Part shown: piece by piece, positions 18,871 to 28,911 of the stretch
Numbering within the stretch: position 1 is the first letter of the stretch
Layout: each line of letters starts with the position of its first letter
Origin: Thermodesulfovibrionales bacterium
Lineage (GTDB): Bacteria > Nitrospirota > Thermodesulfovibrionia > Thermodesulfovibrionales > Dissulfurispiraceae
Assembly: GCA_020062545.1 (NCBI GenBank)
Contig: JAGUWD010000009.1
Coordinates: 62,001 to 126,000, forward strand
Length of the DNA: 64,000 nucleotides
Direction: 5' to 3'
Notes under the pieces: generated by a model
The model's input: the letters and a program-made list of their open reading frames with translations, nothing else
The model's database searches: none
Told to the model about the DNA's origin: nothing
Position numbers and translations under genes: made by a program

Positions 18871-20718
18871 ATGCACACCTGCGTTTACCAAACAACTAAA
18901 AGTGAGGTTTTGATGAAGAGAGAAGATTTAAGAAACATAGCTATTATCGCCCATGTCGACCATGGAAAGACAACCCTTGTTGACGGGATGCTGAAACAGG
19001 CTGGAATATTCCGCTCCAACCAGCAGGTTCAGGAAAGGGTCATGGATAACATAGACCTTGAGCGTGAGCGCGGGATCACAATAATGGCAAAGAACACAGC
19101 AGTTGAATACAACGGCGTAAAGATAAATATTGTCGATACACCCGGTCATGCTGACTTCGGCGGCGAGGTGGAAAGGACTTTGAAAATGGTTGACGGCGTG
19201 CTTTTGCTGGTTGATGCTTCAGAAGGCCCTTTGCCGCAAACAAGGTTTGTACTCAAAAAGGCTCTTGAATTAAAATTGCCACCGATCTTAGTAATAAATA
19301 AGATCGACAGACCCGATGCAAGGATTCAGGGAGTTTTAAACGAAGTCTATGATTTATTCATAGACCTTGACGCATCCGAAGAGCAGTTAGAATTCCCCAT
19401 TGTTTATACAAATGCCAAAAGGGGTATCGCAACGCTTAATACGAACGATGAATCAGAAAATTTGAAGCCCCTCTTTGACCTCATACTCAAAACCATTCCT
19501 TCACCTGAAGGCAAAGGGGATGGCGTCTTACAGCTCCTTGTCACGAATATAGACTACAACGATTATGTGGGAAGACTTGCAATCGGAAGAATCTTTTCAG
19601 GCACAGTAAAGGTAGGAGATGCAGTGGCCATGATAAACGGCAACAGCGATGCAGTAAAAACAAAGATAACCTCCATTTACACATTCCAGGGATTGGAAAG
19701 AATAGAGACAAAAGAGGCATCTGTTGGCGACATCGTTGCCCTTGCAGGCATTGAAGGCATTAATATAGGAGATACAATCACAGACGTTGAAAGGCCTATG
19801 CCTCTTCCGAGAATAAAGGTGGATGAGCCTACAATATCCATGGTCTTTTCTGTCAATACATCTCCCTTTTCAGGAAAAGAAGGGAAGTTCGTGACATCGA
19901 GGAATCTAAGGGAAAGGCTCGAAAAAGAGCTCCTCTACAATGTCTCTATTAAAGTGGGTTTTGATAATACTGATTCATTCAAGGTAATGGGACGTGGGGA
20001 ATTGCAGCTTGCAATCCTTATCGAAATGATGAGAAGGGAGGGATACGAACTCTCTGTATCCATGCCGGAGACAATAACAAAGGAAATAAACGGCGTCCTT
20101 CATGAACCGATGGAATTGCTTGTCATAGATGTGCCTGAAGAATTTGTCGGCGTTGTAACGCAACAGGTCGGAATGAGAAAGGGAAAGATGCAGAAGATGC
20201 AGAATAACGGTCATGGTAGAGTCAGGCTCGAATTCAGGATTCCATCTCGTGGATTAATCGGCTTCAGATCCCAGTTTTTAACAGATACAAAGGGAACAGG
20301 ACTTTTGAATCATCTCTTTGATGGATACGAGACATGGCACGGCCCAATGTCAAAGAGGCAGACAGGAGCCCTCGTTGCAGACAGGGCAGGCAAATCAACC
20401 ACATATGCGCTCTTCCATTTGCAGCCGAGAGGCACACTCTTTATAAAAGAGAATACTCCTGTTTACGAGGGAATGATTATTGGAGAGAACTCAAGGGACA
20501 ATGACATGGATGTAAATGTCACAAAGGAAAAGAAGCTCACAAACATGCGTGCTGCAAGCGCTGATGATACAATACAACTGATACCACCGAGGATATTGAA
20601 TCTGGAGCAGGCGCTGGAGTTCATCAAGGAAGATGAGCTTGTTGAGGTAACACCGCAATCCATAAGGCTCAGGAAAAAGGTATTAGAGGCGAATAAAAGG
20701 CCGAAGGCAAAAAACTAA
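18871..20718 (+). CDS. typA: Translational GTPase TypA/BipA
   Basis: [62 protein letters not shown]. Confidence 0.97.
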   Translation: MHTCVYQTTKSEVLMKREDLRNIAIIAHVDHGKTTLVDGMLKQAGIFRSNQQVQERVMDNIDLERERGITIMAKNTAVEYNGVKINIVDTPGHADFGGEVERTLKMVDGVLLLVDASEGPLPQTRFVLKKALELKLPPILVINKIDRPDARIQGVLNEVYDLFIDLDASEEQLEFPIVYTNAKRGIATLNTNDESENLKPLFDLILKTIPSPEGKGDGVLQLLVTNIDYNDYVGRLAIGRIFSGTVKVGDAVAMINGNSDAVKTKITSIYTFQGLERIETKEASVGDIVALAGIEGINIGDTITDVERPMPLPRIKVDEPTISMVFSVNTSPFSGKEGKFVTSRNLRERLEKELLYNVSIKVGFDNTDSFKVMGRGELQLAILIEMMRREGYELSVSMPETITKEINGVLHEPMELLVIDVPEEFVGVVTQQVGMRKGKMQKMQNNGHGRVRLEFRIPSRGLIGFRSQFLTDTKGTGLLNHLFDGYETWHGPMSKRQTGALVADRAGKSTTYALFHLQPRGTLFIKENTPVYEGMIIGENSRDNDMDVNVTKEKKLTNMRAASADDTIQLIPPRILNLEQALEFIKEDELVEVTPQSIRLRKKVLEANKRPKAKN

Positions 20719-20732
20719 AATCACAGATACAG

Positions 20733-21509
20733 ATGTGCAAACCCAAGACAATTGTAATACTCCTCATTTCTGTAATATTCCTGAGTGTTGCTTATTATTT
20801 CATCTTCCCTGATGTCTCGAAGCTCAAAAAAGAAAACCCAAAAAAGACCTCGTTCATGGAGTATCGCGAAAGGGAATGGAAGAAAAAAGGCAAGAAAATA
20901 AAAATCAGGCAAATATGGGTTCCCATTTCGCATATATCACCTTATCTTGTAAAGGCAGTCCTAATCGCAGAGGACGACAAGTTCTGGCATCACGAAGGAT
21001 TTGATTTTGAGGCAATAGAGAAAGCAGTCGAAAAAAATATCAAGGCAGGAAAATTCAAGGCCGGAGGAAGCACCATAAGCCAGCAGCTTGCAAAAAATCT
21101 TTATTTGACGCCTTCAAAAAATCCGGTTAGAAAAATAAAAGAGGCAGTCCTCACATGGCGTATAGAAAAAAAGCTCTCTAAAAAGAGAATCCTTGAGTTG
21201 TATCTCAATGTGGCTGAATGGGGAGAAGGAATATTCGGCATCGAGGCTGCTGCACGCCATTACTATGGCAAACCTGCCTCTGCCTTAAGTCCTGAAGAGG
21301 CTGCAAGGCTCGCATCGGTGCTTCCCAATCCGAGGAAATATAATCCACTTGGAACATCGAGATATGTGGAGAACCGCTCAAGGATTATCTATAACGTTAT
21401 GGTGAAGAGGGGCATAGTAATACCAGAATACGAAGATGTTATGGAAAGCCAGCAGGAAGAAAGTCAAAAGGAATCGCCACAACTGTCAATAAAAAATAAT
21501 GAACAATAA
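20733..21509 (+). CDS. mtgA: Monofunctional biosynthetic peptidoglycan transglycosylase
   Basis: AEDDKFWHHEGFDFEAIEKA, GGSTISQQLAKNLYL, ILELYLNVAEWGEGIFGIEAAARHYYGK. Confidence 0.95.
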   Translation: MCKPKTIVILLISVIFLSVAYYFIFPDVSKLKKENPKKTSFMEYREREWKKKGKKIKIRQIWVPISHISPYLVKAVLIAEDDKFWHHEGFDFEAIEKAVEKNIKAGKFKAGGSTISQQLAKNLYLTPSKNPVRKIKEAVLTWRIEKKLSKKRILELYLNVAEWGEGIFGIEAAARHYYGKPASALSPEEAARLASVLPNPRKYNPLGTSRYVENRSRIIYNVMVKRGIVIPEYEDVMESQQEESQKESPQLSIKNNEQ

Positions 21510-22184
21510 AAGGGTGAGTCCGGACCCTAAAACTGCACCTGCGATCACCTCAAGGGGCGTATGAGCCTTTACCGCTATCCTGCTCTGGGCTATGAGAACG
21601 GACAACAGAAAACTTAAGAGAGAGGCAATAAAACTCTCTGTGATATATGTAACAGCAACCCATGCTGAAAATGCTATCGCAGAATGGCCGCTTGGCATGC
21701 CTCCGCGCAGGGGATGCCCCTTGCCTGAATATGCCTTGAGCACCACCACGATAATCAAAACGAGGATGACAGCGATAAGCGTGATCTCTTCCTTCGAATG
21801 CTTGGCAATATAGATACCCTGCTCAAATGCCCTGCTGAAATAGGGGAACAGTATGATGTATCCGAGGACTGCAGCGCCAAATGCAGTGATTAAAACCGCA
21901 CCGGCTGCCACATCCTTTGCGACCCTTGCTTTTTCGCTGTGTTCCTGTGAAATCATATCCACAACATATTCTATGGCTGTATTAATCATCTCTGAAAGCA
22001 GGACAAGGATAACGGCAATGGAGATTATCAGAAAATCCGTCCGTCCCACGCCGAGTATATAGCTTAAAACAAGAATCGCAACGGCTGAATAAAAATGATA
22101 CCTGAGATGCCTCTGTGTCTTCGCAGCATACAGAATTCCCTCTATGGCATTATTTGCGCTGTCTATCCATTTTCTTAAAGGCAT
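21486..22184 (-). CDS. Fusion of DgkA-type diacylglycerol kinase and PAP2 phosphatase
   Basis: N-terminal NNAIEGILYAAKTQRHLRYHFY...LLSEMINTAIEYVVD (DgkA) and C-terminal GMPSGHSAIAFSAWVAV...SRIAVKAHTPLEVIAGAVLG (PAP2). Confidence 0.85.
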   Translation of the reverse strand: MPLRKWIDSANNAIEGILYAAKTQRHLRYHFYSAVAILVLSYILGVGRTDFLIISIAVILVLLSEMINTAIEYVVDMISQEHSEKARVAKDVAAGAVLITAFGAAVLGYIILFPYFSRAFEQGIYIAKHSKEEITLIAVILVLIIVVVLKAYSGKGHPLRGGMPSGHSAIAFSAWVAVTYITESFIASLLSFLLSVLIAQSRIAVKAHTPLEVIAGAVLGSGLTLLLFIIFY

Positions 22185-22221
22185 AGTCTATTATAGCTTA
22201 AAAATATGCTATCATTAGAAT

Positions 22222-22995
22222 ATGAAAGCGCTATGGAAAGGCAATATAAGCTTTGCCCTTGTAAATATCCCTGTAAAGCTCTACGGCGCAACACACAAAA
22301 GGGATATAAACTTCCACCTCCTTCACAAAAAATGCTCAACACCCATGACCTATGAGAGATACTGCACTACATGCAAGACCGATGTGGCATGGGAAGATAC
22401 CACACACGGTTATGAATACGAAAAAGGGAAATTTGTCGTTATATCAGATGAGGAGATCGAACATATCCCTGTCAGAACATCAAAGAGCATAGACATCTTG
22501 CGATTTGTAGATGCAAAAGAGATAGATCCTATCTATTACGACAAATCATATTACCTCGAACCTGTCGAGGGAGGAGAAAGGGCATACGCACTCTTGAGGG
22601 AGACAATGAGAGAGGCAGGAAAAGTCGCCCTATCAAAGATTACATTCAAGGATAAAGAACACATAGCTGTTCTGAGGGTATTCCACGATACACTCATGTT
22701 ACACACACTATTTTATGCAGATGAGATTGCAAAAACAGAGGCCTTGAATATCCCCAAAAAGGTTGCTCTTGACAGCAAAGAATTTGCCCTCGCAACGGAA
22801 CTCGTAAGGCACTTTATCGGTAAATTTAACATCGATGCCTATCACGATGAATTCAGGGATTCTTTAATGGAATTAATCAGGGCCAAGATAGCAGGCAGGG
22901 AGATTAAGATTGCTCCGAAAAAAGAAGTAGAGAAAGTCATCAGCCTGATGGATGCCCTGAAGAAGAGCCTCGAAAAGAAGAAAAAAGCGGTTTAA
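22222..22995 (+). CDS. ku: Ku protein (non-homologous end joining)
   Basis: MKALWKGNISFALVNIPVKLYGATHKRDINFHLLHKKC, YEYEKGKFVVISDEE. Confidence 0.97.
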   Translation: MKALWKGNISFALVNIPVKLYGATHKRDINFHLLHKKCSTPMTYERYCTTCKTDVAWEDTTHGYEYEKGKFVVISDEEIEHIPVRTSKSIDILRFVDAKEIDPIYYDKSYYLEPVEGGERAYALLRETMREAGKVALSKITFKDKEHIAVLRVFHDTLMLHTLFYADEIAKTEALNIPKKVALDSKEFALATELVRHFIGKFNIDAYHDEFRDSLMELIRAKIAGREIKIAPKKEVEKVISLMDALKKSLEKKKKAV

Positions 22996-23936
22996 ATTAT
23001 ACACTCTTCCGGCCCCTTATCATCCCTTATGCCTTTAAATACAGGAATCCTCAATCTGTTATCCTTAGTCCATTCATGATACCCTATCCTTACAACCATT
23101 TCAGGCCTGCACCAGAATGCCCTTCTCCTTAATTCAGGAATCGTATCAAAGGGAGACCTGTCTGTTTTCATACTGCTCAATATATTGAATAAACGTTGCA
23201 TCATCTTCTCATCGATTCCGGTGCCCACCTGGCCTATGTGTATGAGTTTTCCCTTATCATAAACACCAAGGATTAGCGAGCCGAAATACTCTTTTCTGCC
23301 CCCCTCGCCTTCGAGATAACCGCATACAATAGCATCAATATCAAAGGACTTCTTAATTTTTAACCAGTATCCTGACCTTTCACTAGGCAGATAGGGACTC
23401 GTCTTCTCCTTTGCCATAATGCCTTCGAACCCCTTTTTTAAAGCCATTTTAAACAGCTTTTTCCCTTCACTGTAGGATTCAGACAATATGACATTATCAG
23501 ACAAGGAGAATAAGCCTCTTAACAGATCCCTTCTTTCTGCAAGCGGTTTATGCATTATTGACTTTCCGTTCAGATACAGGAGGTCGAAAACCACATATGT
23601 GGCAGGGATAAGGCCTGATAATATCTCGATCCTTCTAACATCTTCTATATGCTCCCTCTGCTGGAGTTTTTCAAAGTTTGGAATGCCTTCTTTTAAAACG
23701 ACAATCTCTCCGTCAAAGACTGCAGATTTTACTCTGAGATATTTTTTAAATTGTTGAAATTCCGGATACCTGAAGGTTATATCCAGCAGTCTCCTGTTCT
23801 GGAGCCTTACATTGTTCCTATCTACAAAGGCAATACAGCGTGTACCATCCCATTTCAATTCAAAAATGTGATCCTCTGAGTCAAAGGGACGGGACGATTT
23901 TGCGAGCATGGGTTTGATGTTTAGGGTACAGGTCAT
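22992..23936 (-). CDS. ligD: ATP-dependent DNA ligase (ligase-only LigD type)
   Basis: FELKWDGTRCIAF (KxDG), EGIMAKEKTSPY, YWLKIK; start placed at MTCTLNIKPMLAKS rather than the longer track ORF. Confidence 0.92.
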   Translation of the reverse strand: MTCTLNIKPMLAKSSRPFDSEDHIFELKWDGTRCIAFVDRNNVRLQNRRLLDITFRYPEFQQFKKYLRVKSAVFDGEIVVLKEGIPNFEKLQQREHIEDVRRIEILSGLIPATYVVFDLLYLNGKSIMHKPLAERRDLLRGLFSLSDNVILSESYSEGKKLFKMALKKGFEGIMAKEKTSPYLPSERSGYWLKIKKSFDIDAIVCGYLEGEGGRKEYFGSLILGVYDKGKLIHIGQVGTGIDEKMMQRLFNILSSMKTDRSPFDTIPELRRRAFWCRPEMVVRIGYHEWTKDNRLRIPVFKGIRDDKGPEECII

Positions 23937-23946
23937 AGGTGATAGG

Positions 23947-24420
23947 TTACCTGATACCCATGACCTCAAGCAGTTCCTTTTCCATCTCCCTCATCTTCCT
24001 TGCCTGGTGTTTATTCTTCTCATGATCATATCCAAGGAGGTGGAGAAGGCCGTGGATCAAAAGCCATGCGATCTCAGCGTAAAATGTGAAACCATGTTCC
24101 TTTGACTGCCTTTTTGCCTGATGTAGGTTGATAACTATATCGCCGAGAGAAGTTAATCGTTCAAACTGTTTGAACCGTTTGAACTGTTCAATTTGCGGGA
24201 ACGACAGGACATCGGTAGTTTTATCTTTCCCGCGATATTGCAGATTCAGTTCCCTCATCTTCCTGTCATTTACAAAGAGTACGCTTATCTCGGCAGACTC
24301 GATAAAACTGTATCTGCGGCGATTAAGGGTTAGATGTTTCAGGACTTTTTTCAGGATGCTCTCTATACGGCGCTGGTTTATCCTTATCAGTCTTTGGCTG
24401 TTCCTTATTGTTATTTCCAT
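23947..24420 (-). CDS. ybeY: Endoribonuclease YbeY
   Basis: RELNLQYRGKDKTTDVLSFP, HGLLHLLGYDHE. Confidence 0.95.
   Translation of the reverse strand: MEITIRNSQRLIRINQRRIESILKKVLKHLTLNRRRYSFIESAEISVLFVNDRKMRELNLQYRGKDKTTDVLSFPQIEQFKRFKQFERLTSLGDIVINLHQAKRQSKEHGFTFYAEIAWLLIHGLLHLLGYDHEKNKHQARKMREMEKELLEVMGIR
24158..24195 (+). repeat. Period-9 degenerate array (GTTTGAACC-like) inside ybeY
   Basis: gttcaaactgtttgaaccgtttgaactgttcaattt. Confidence 0.85.
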
Positions 24421-25993
24421 TGTTCTGTAATAATGACATCACAAAAGAACCCCTTTCTGCAGGATTCTTGCGGATGCCGGCTTCAAAGATTGTTTTTTCG
24501 GGATTGCGCAAGCCCTTTATATCAAGCTCGGGATATTCTATCCTTCTGTGGAAGATGCTGGTCAGGATATATGTAAACCGCTTCTTGATTTCCGAGATAT
24601 CCTTCAAGGTAAGCTCGCACTCATCTATCTGCCCGTCAAGGAAGATACTATTTATTATCCTGTCCACGAGGGCTGAAATCCTTGCAGGTGTGGGGTCTGT
24701 AAGTGCGCGGGAAGCTGCCTCAACTGCATCGGCCATCATGACAAGGGCTGCCACCCTTGTCTGCGGCTTTGGTCCGGGATAACGATAATTCTCATGGGAT
24801 ATGTCTGCAGCCTGCTCTATAGCCTTCTGGTAAAAATATGTTATGAGACTTGTGCCGTGATGCTGCTGTATGATGTCTGCAACCAACCTCGGCAATTTAT
24901 ACTGTTTAGCCAGTTCAACACCCTCTTTAACATGGGAGATAAGTATCATGCTGCTCATATGGGGCGTTAGCTTCTCATGCTTGCTTGCTGCACTCGTCTG
25001 GTTTTCCACAAAATACTCGGGCATCTTTATCTTGCCAATGTCGTGATAATAGGCCGTTACCCTCGCAAGGAGGGGATTGGCATCCACAGCCTCTGCCGCT
25101 GCCTCGGCAAGGTTTCCGACAATAACGCTGTGATGATATGTCCCAGGGGCAGCTATCATAAGATTGCGCATTAATGGCTGATCAAGGTCGAGCAACTCCA
25201 CAAGGCTTATGTCGGTTGTTATTCCGAAAATATATTCGATAACAGGCAACATTATGGAGACCGTTGCAGAAACCATAATTCCGGACAGGGCAGCAAACAG
25301 GAAAGCAGAAGGCAACATCTGGGAGATGAGATTCCCGTTGAGAAGCAGGATTATGGCGGTATTAACAACATTTACAACACTTACATACATGCCGCCCTTT
25401 ATAAGGGCCGAGCGCCTTTTACATCTCATAACACTAAATGCAGCCGTCAGACTTCCAATGAATACATATACCGTATAGAGCGGGTCGTTGAGCCATATTC
25501 CTGCCAAAAGGCTTATGGCAAATGAGAATATTATGGATGTGTGAAAGTCAAATATAAGTTTTACGAGCATGGCTCCTATGGGGATAGGTATGCCGTAGAT
25601 AAAGGCATTGCCATCAGGAAAGTTGAGACCTCTGTGGAGTCCTGCCAGCAGGTATTCATATACCCTCCCAAACAGGAGCGTGCCTGTCACAAGGAGGCCT
25701 AAAAGAAGCAGCATCTTGTAATCCCCCATGTAACCCGGCTTATAACGCCTTATGTCTTTATAGAAGATGAACAGGATTACTGCTGCTATAAGGAAGCTGC
25801 CGACAAAGCGATCGATACCTATCTTTTCCTGAATTATCAGGGCAGAGATAAGACCGAGGGTTATCAGGACAATAATCTTGTATATATCGTCCCTATGCCT
25901 TCCCATGTATTCCCTGAGCCTGCTCCAGATATCCTTTGCTTCAAAGGCTTTCTGGAGGCCTTTACTGCTGCTCTTCTGTGTCCCGTTTTTCAT
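24323..25993 (-). CDS. 7TM-HD (PgpH-like) HDIG-domain membrane phosphohydrolase
   Basis: YHHSVIVGNLAEAAAEAVDANPLLARVTAYYHDIGKIKMPEYFVENQ. Confidence 0.93.
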   Translation of the reverse strand: MKNGTQKSSSKGLQKAFEAKDIWSRLREYMGRHRDDIYKIIVLITLGLISALIIQEKIGIDRFVGSFLIAAVILFIFYKDIRRYKPGYMGDYKMLLLLGLLVTGTLLFGRVYEYLLAGLHRGLNFPDGNAFIYGIPIPIGAMLVKLIFDFHTSIIFSFAISLLAGIWLNDPLYTVYVFIGSLTAAFSVMRCKRRSALIKGGMYVSVVNVVNTAIILLLNGNLISQMLPSAFLFAALSGIMVSATVSIMLPVIEYIFGITTDISLVELLDLDQPLMRNLMIAAPGTYHHSVIVGNLAEAAAEAVDANPLLARVTAYYHDIGKIKMPEYFVENQTSAASKHEKLTPHMSSMILISHVKEGVELAKQYKLPRLVADIIQQHHGTSLITYFYQKAIEQAADISHENYRYPGPKPQTRVAALVMMADAVEAASRALTDPTPARISALVDRIINSIFLDGQIDECELTLKDISEIKKRFTYILTSIFHRRIEYPELDIKGLRNPEKTIFEAGIRKNPAERGSFVMSLLQNNGNNNKEQPKTDKDKPAPYREHPEKSPETSNP

Positions 25994-26945
25994 ACCTTTC
26001 GTATGCCCTTACAATCTCCTGAACAAGCCTGTGTCTGACAACATCTCTTTCGGAAAAGTATACTATCTTTATATCTTCAACGTCTTTGAGTATCTTTAAT
26101 GCCTCGACAAGCCCGGACATCCTGCCGGCTGGAAGGTCTATCTGCGTTATATCGCCTGTAATTACCGTCTTTGAACCGAAGCCGAGCCTTGTCAGGTACA
26201 TCTTCATCTGTTCTGACGTCGTGTTCTGTGCCTCGTCAAGGATCACAAAGGAATCGTTTAACGTCCTCCCCCTCATAAATGCAAGGGGTGCTATCTCGAT
26301 AATGCCACGCTCTATCAATTTTGATGCCTTGTCTATCTCCATCATGTCAAAGAGGGCATCATACAGTGGCCTGAGATAAGGGCTGACCTTTTCCGCTATA
26401 TCACCCGGCAGGAAACCCAATTTCTCGCCTGCCTCAACAGCAGGTCTTACAAGGACGATCCTCGATACCTGTTTTGTGAGAAAGGCATTGATGGCCATTG
26501 CCATTGCAAGGTACGTCTTGCCGGTGCCAGCAGGTCCGATGCCGAAGACTATATCGTACTCATTTATCGAGTCTATATATTGTCTCTGTGTTTCTGTCTT
26601 AGGGATTATAAATCTCTTCTTTGAAGAGACAGGGATACTGCCCTTAAAAAGATCCCTGACAGAAACATCTTTGCCTTCTGACAGGGATTTAATGGCATAG
26701 CTTATATCTTCGGGCTTTAGAATGTATCCGTTTTTATTTACTTCCCGTATTTCCTGGATTACCTTCTCCGCCCTTTCAACATTTCCGTCATTTCCCTGGA
26801 TGAGGAGTTTATTGCCCCTGACACTGATAGCAACCCCGAGGGAATTCTCTATAACCTTAAGGGTCTTGTCTATTCCACCGTGAAGAAAAGGATATTCTCT
26901 TTCTTCGTCCAGTTCGATCTCTATAGTTCTCGTAAATGCCTCCAT
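25962..26945 (-). CDS. phoH: PhoH family ATPase
   Basis: GIGPAGTGKTYLAMAMAI, RPAVEAGEKLGFLPGD, FVILDEAQNTT. Confidence 0.96.
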   Translation of the reverse strand: MEAFTRTIEIELDEEREYPFLHGGIDKTLKVIENSLGVAISVRGNKLLIQGNDGNVERAEKVIQEIREVNKNGYILKPEDISYAIKSLSEGKDVSVRDLFKGSIPVSSKKRFIIPKTETQRQYIDSINEYDIVFGIGPAGTGKTYLAMAMAINAFLTKQVSRIVLVRPAVEAGEKLGFLPGDIAEKVSPYLRPLYDALFDMMEIDKASKLIERGIIEIAPLAFMRGRTLNDSFVILDEAQNTTSEQMKMYLTRLGFGSKTVITGDITQIDLPAGRMSGLVEALKILKDVEDIKIVYFSERDVVRHRLVQEIVRAYERYEKRDTEEQQ

Positions 26946-26962
26946 AATATAGCTAATAGTTC

Positions 26963-27019
26963 ATAGCTGATTGCTCATAGCAAAAGAATTAAAAATATGA
27001 GCTATGAGCAATCAGCTAT
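26963..27019. repeat. Perfect 18-bp inverted repeat (AGCTGAT/AGCTCAT type) between phoH and the SPOR-domain gene
   Basis: atagctgattgctcatag ... ctatgagcaatcagctat. Confidence 0.9.
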
Positions 27020-27022
27020 CAG

Positions 27023-27811
27023 CTATTTTGTTGTTACAAAATTCTGCATTCCTGTTCTCTTCTGCAATGATACTGCTGCCAGATCAGCCTCTCTCTTGGT
27101 TTTATAAGCACCTACCCTCACCCTGAAATAGGAATCGCTCTTGGTTCTGCTGACAATGTATGCCTTAATACCCTTTGATCTCAGGTTTTGCCGGAGTTGC
27201 TCAGCCCCTTCTTTACTGGGAAATGCCCCAAACTGTATAGCATAAAGTTTTACGGACTTTGATGTTTTTGGAAATGTATTCTTTTTTGCTGCACTCTTTG
27301 CTGTATTTTTTTCTTTATTGACAGCAGGCGTATTCTCCTTTGTTTTGGCCTTTGTTTTGTCCTTTGTTTCGGCCTTTACTTCAGGCCCTTTCACCTCTGA
27401 GGAATCCTTCTCTGCCTGCTCACCCCTGCCCTCTGCGATCTCTACCCCATGGCTTTTATCTGCTTTGCTCTCGGCAGTTTTCTGCTCCCTGGGCACCTCC
27501 TTTTCAGGCCCTGCTGACTTTTGAGGCGTGGTCTCCTGAGGAAACTCGGGAGGCTTTATCGAAGGTGCTATAGGAGCCTCCTTTGGAGTGGTTGGAGTAG
27601 TCTCCAACACCCTTTTGTCCTCGGGAAGAACTGTCACCTTCTGTCCTGTATCTTTTTTAACATCGTCCTCTGTTTGGGAAACGTCACTTCCCTTATATCC
27701 CCAGAAGTATCCAATTCCAAAACTCAGGACAGTTATGACAATGGCGCCGATAATTACGGTGCTTCTGCCAAGTAGCAAAATAGATGATCTTTCCGGTCCT
27801 CTAAGCCTCAT
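27023..27811 (-). CDS. SPOR-domain membrane protein
   Basis: Single TM near the N-terminus, charged linker, C-terminal YAIQFGAFPSKEGAEQLRQNLRSKGIKAYIV...YFRVRVGAY. Confidence 0.9.
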   Translation of the reverse strand: MRLRGPERSSILLLGRSTVIIGAIVITVLSFGIGYFWGYKGSDVSQTEDDVKKDTGQKVTVLPEDKRVLETTPTTPKEAPIAPSIKPPEFPQETTPQKSAGPEKEVPREQKTAESKADKSHGVEIAEGRGEQAEKDSSEVKGPEVKAETKDKTKAKTKENTPAVNKEKNTAKSAAKKNTFPKTSKSVKLYAIQFGAFPSKEGAEQLRQNLRSKGIKAYIVSRTKSDSYFRVRVGAYKTKREADLAAVSLQKRTGMQNFVTTK

Positions 27812-28911
27812 AAAATGAGCATAGCATCACCATAGGAAAAAAATCTATAACCCATGGCAATTGCCTCCTTGTAAGCATGTAATATTTTCTTGGAATCGCT
27901 TAACGCAGATACAAGCATCATCGGGGTGGAACGCGGGAGATGGAAATTGGTTATAAGACTGTCCACTGCATTGAATTTATACCCTGGATATATAAAGATG
28001 TCAGTGCAGCCTTTTAAAGAGCCGTTCAAACCGTTTAAACTGTTCAAACCATTCGAAATGTTCTTTTTACTGCCGACCGCTGACCACTGACCACTAACCA
28101 CTGCTTCTATTGCCCTTGTTGCTGTTGTTCCTACTGTTATAAGCCTGCAGCCGGACTCTTTTGTCTCCTGTATTTTATTCGCCAGAGATGATTCTATCTC
28201 AAAATATTCTGAATCCATCCTGTGATCTTCTAAGTACTCTGCCTTTATGGGTCTAAATGTGCCGGTACCTACATGAAGTGTCAATGCCTCAACAGATACC
28301 CCTTTATCTTTTATTTTATTGAGGAGTTCTTCGGTAAAATGGAGGCCTGCAGTTGGGGCAGCTATCGACCCCTGATGTTCTGCATAAACGGTCTGGTATC
28401 TCTGTTTATCTGCATCGTCGGGCATGCGGTTTATATATGGAGGCAAAGGCATGCTACCATACTGCCAGAGAACATCATTAACCTTCGATGGCTCTATGTT
28501 TAAAAACTTGAGAAACTTTTTTGACCTTTGACTCCTGACTCTTGACTCCTGACTCGTGACTTCTTCTGTCCACACCTCTGCCCTGACCCCATCACCAATT
28601 GTTACCATGCCATTAAACCTGCCCCTGCACATTATCTCCCATGTACTATCCTCATTTGTATCCTTAACGAGCAGAACATCGATCTTCCCGCCTGAAGGTT
28701 TTGTTGCAATAATCCTTGCAGGAAATACCTTTGTATTGTTGAGCACAAGCATGTCCCCTTCGTTCAGGTATTCGGCAATATCAAAAAACCTCCTGTGCTC
28801 GATGCTTCCATCCCTGTGCAGGACGAGGAGCCTCGAATTATCCCGTTTCTCCGAAGGTCTTAATGCAATTAAATCCTCTGGCAGGTGAAAATCAAAGTCA
28901 GCGGTTCTCAT
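27808..28911 (-). CDS. queA: S-adenosylmethionine:tRNA ribosyltransferase-isomerase
   Basis: DFHLPEDLIALRPSEKRDNSRLLVL, APTAGLHFTEELL, HVGTGTFRPIK, TNFHLPRSTPMMLVSA. Confidence 0.97.
   Translation of the reverse strand: MRTADFDFHLPEDLIALRPSEKRDNSRLLVLHRDGSIEHRRFFDIAEYLNEGDMLVLNNTKVFPARIIATKPSGGKIDVLLVKDTNEDSTWEIMCRGRFNGMVTIGDGVRAEVWTEEVTSQESRVRSQRSKKFLKFLNIEPSKVNDVLWQYGSMPLPPYINRMPDDADKQRYQTVYAEHQGSIAAPTAGLHFTEELLNKIKDKGVSVEALTLHVGTGTFRPIKAEYLEDHRMDSEYFEIESSLANKIQETKESGCRLITVGTTATRAIEAVVSGQWSAVGSKKNISNGLNSLNGLNGSLKGCTDIFIYPGYKFNAVDSLITNFHLPRSTPMMLVSALSDSKKILHAYKEAIAMGYRFFSYGDAMLIL
28024..28104 (+). repeat. Period-9 array plus adjacent period-7 array inside queA
   Basis: gttcaaaccgtttaaactgttcaaaccattcgaaatgttc then ccgaccgctgaccactgaccactaaccactgc. 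Confidence 0.85.
28522..28560 (+). repeat. Heptamer array (GACTCCT-like) inside queA
   Basis: tgacctttgactcctgactcttgactcctgactcgtgac. Confidence 0.9.
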
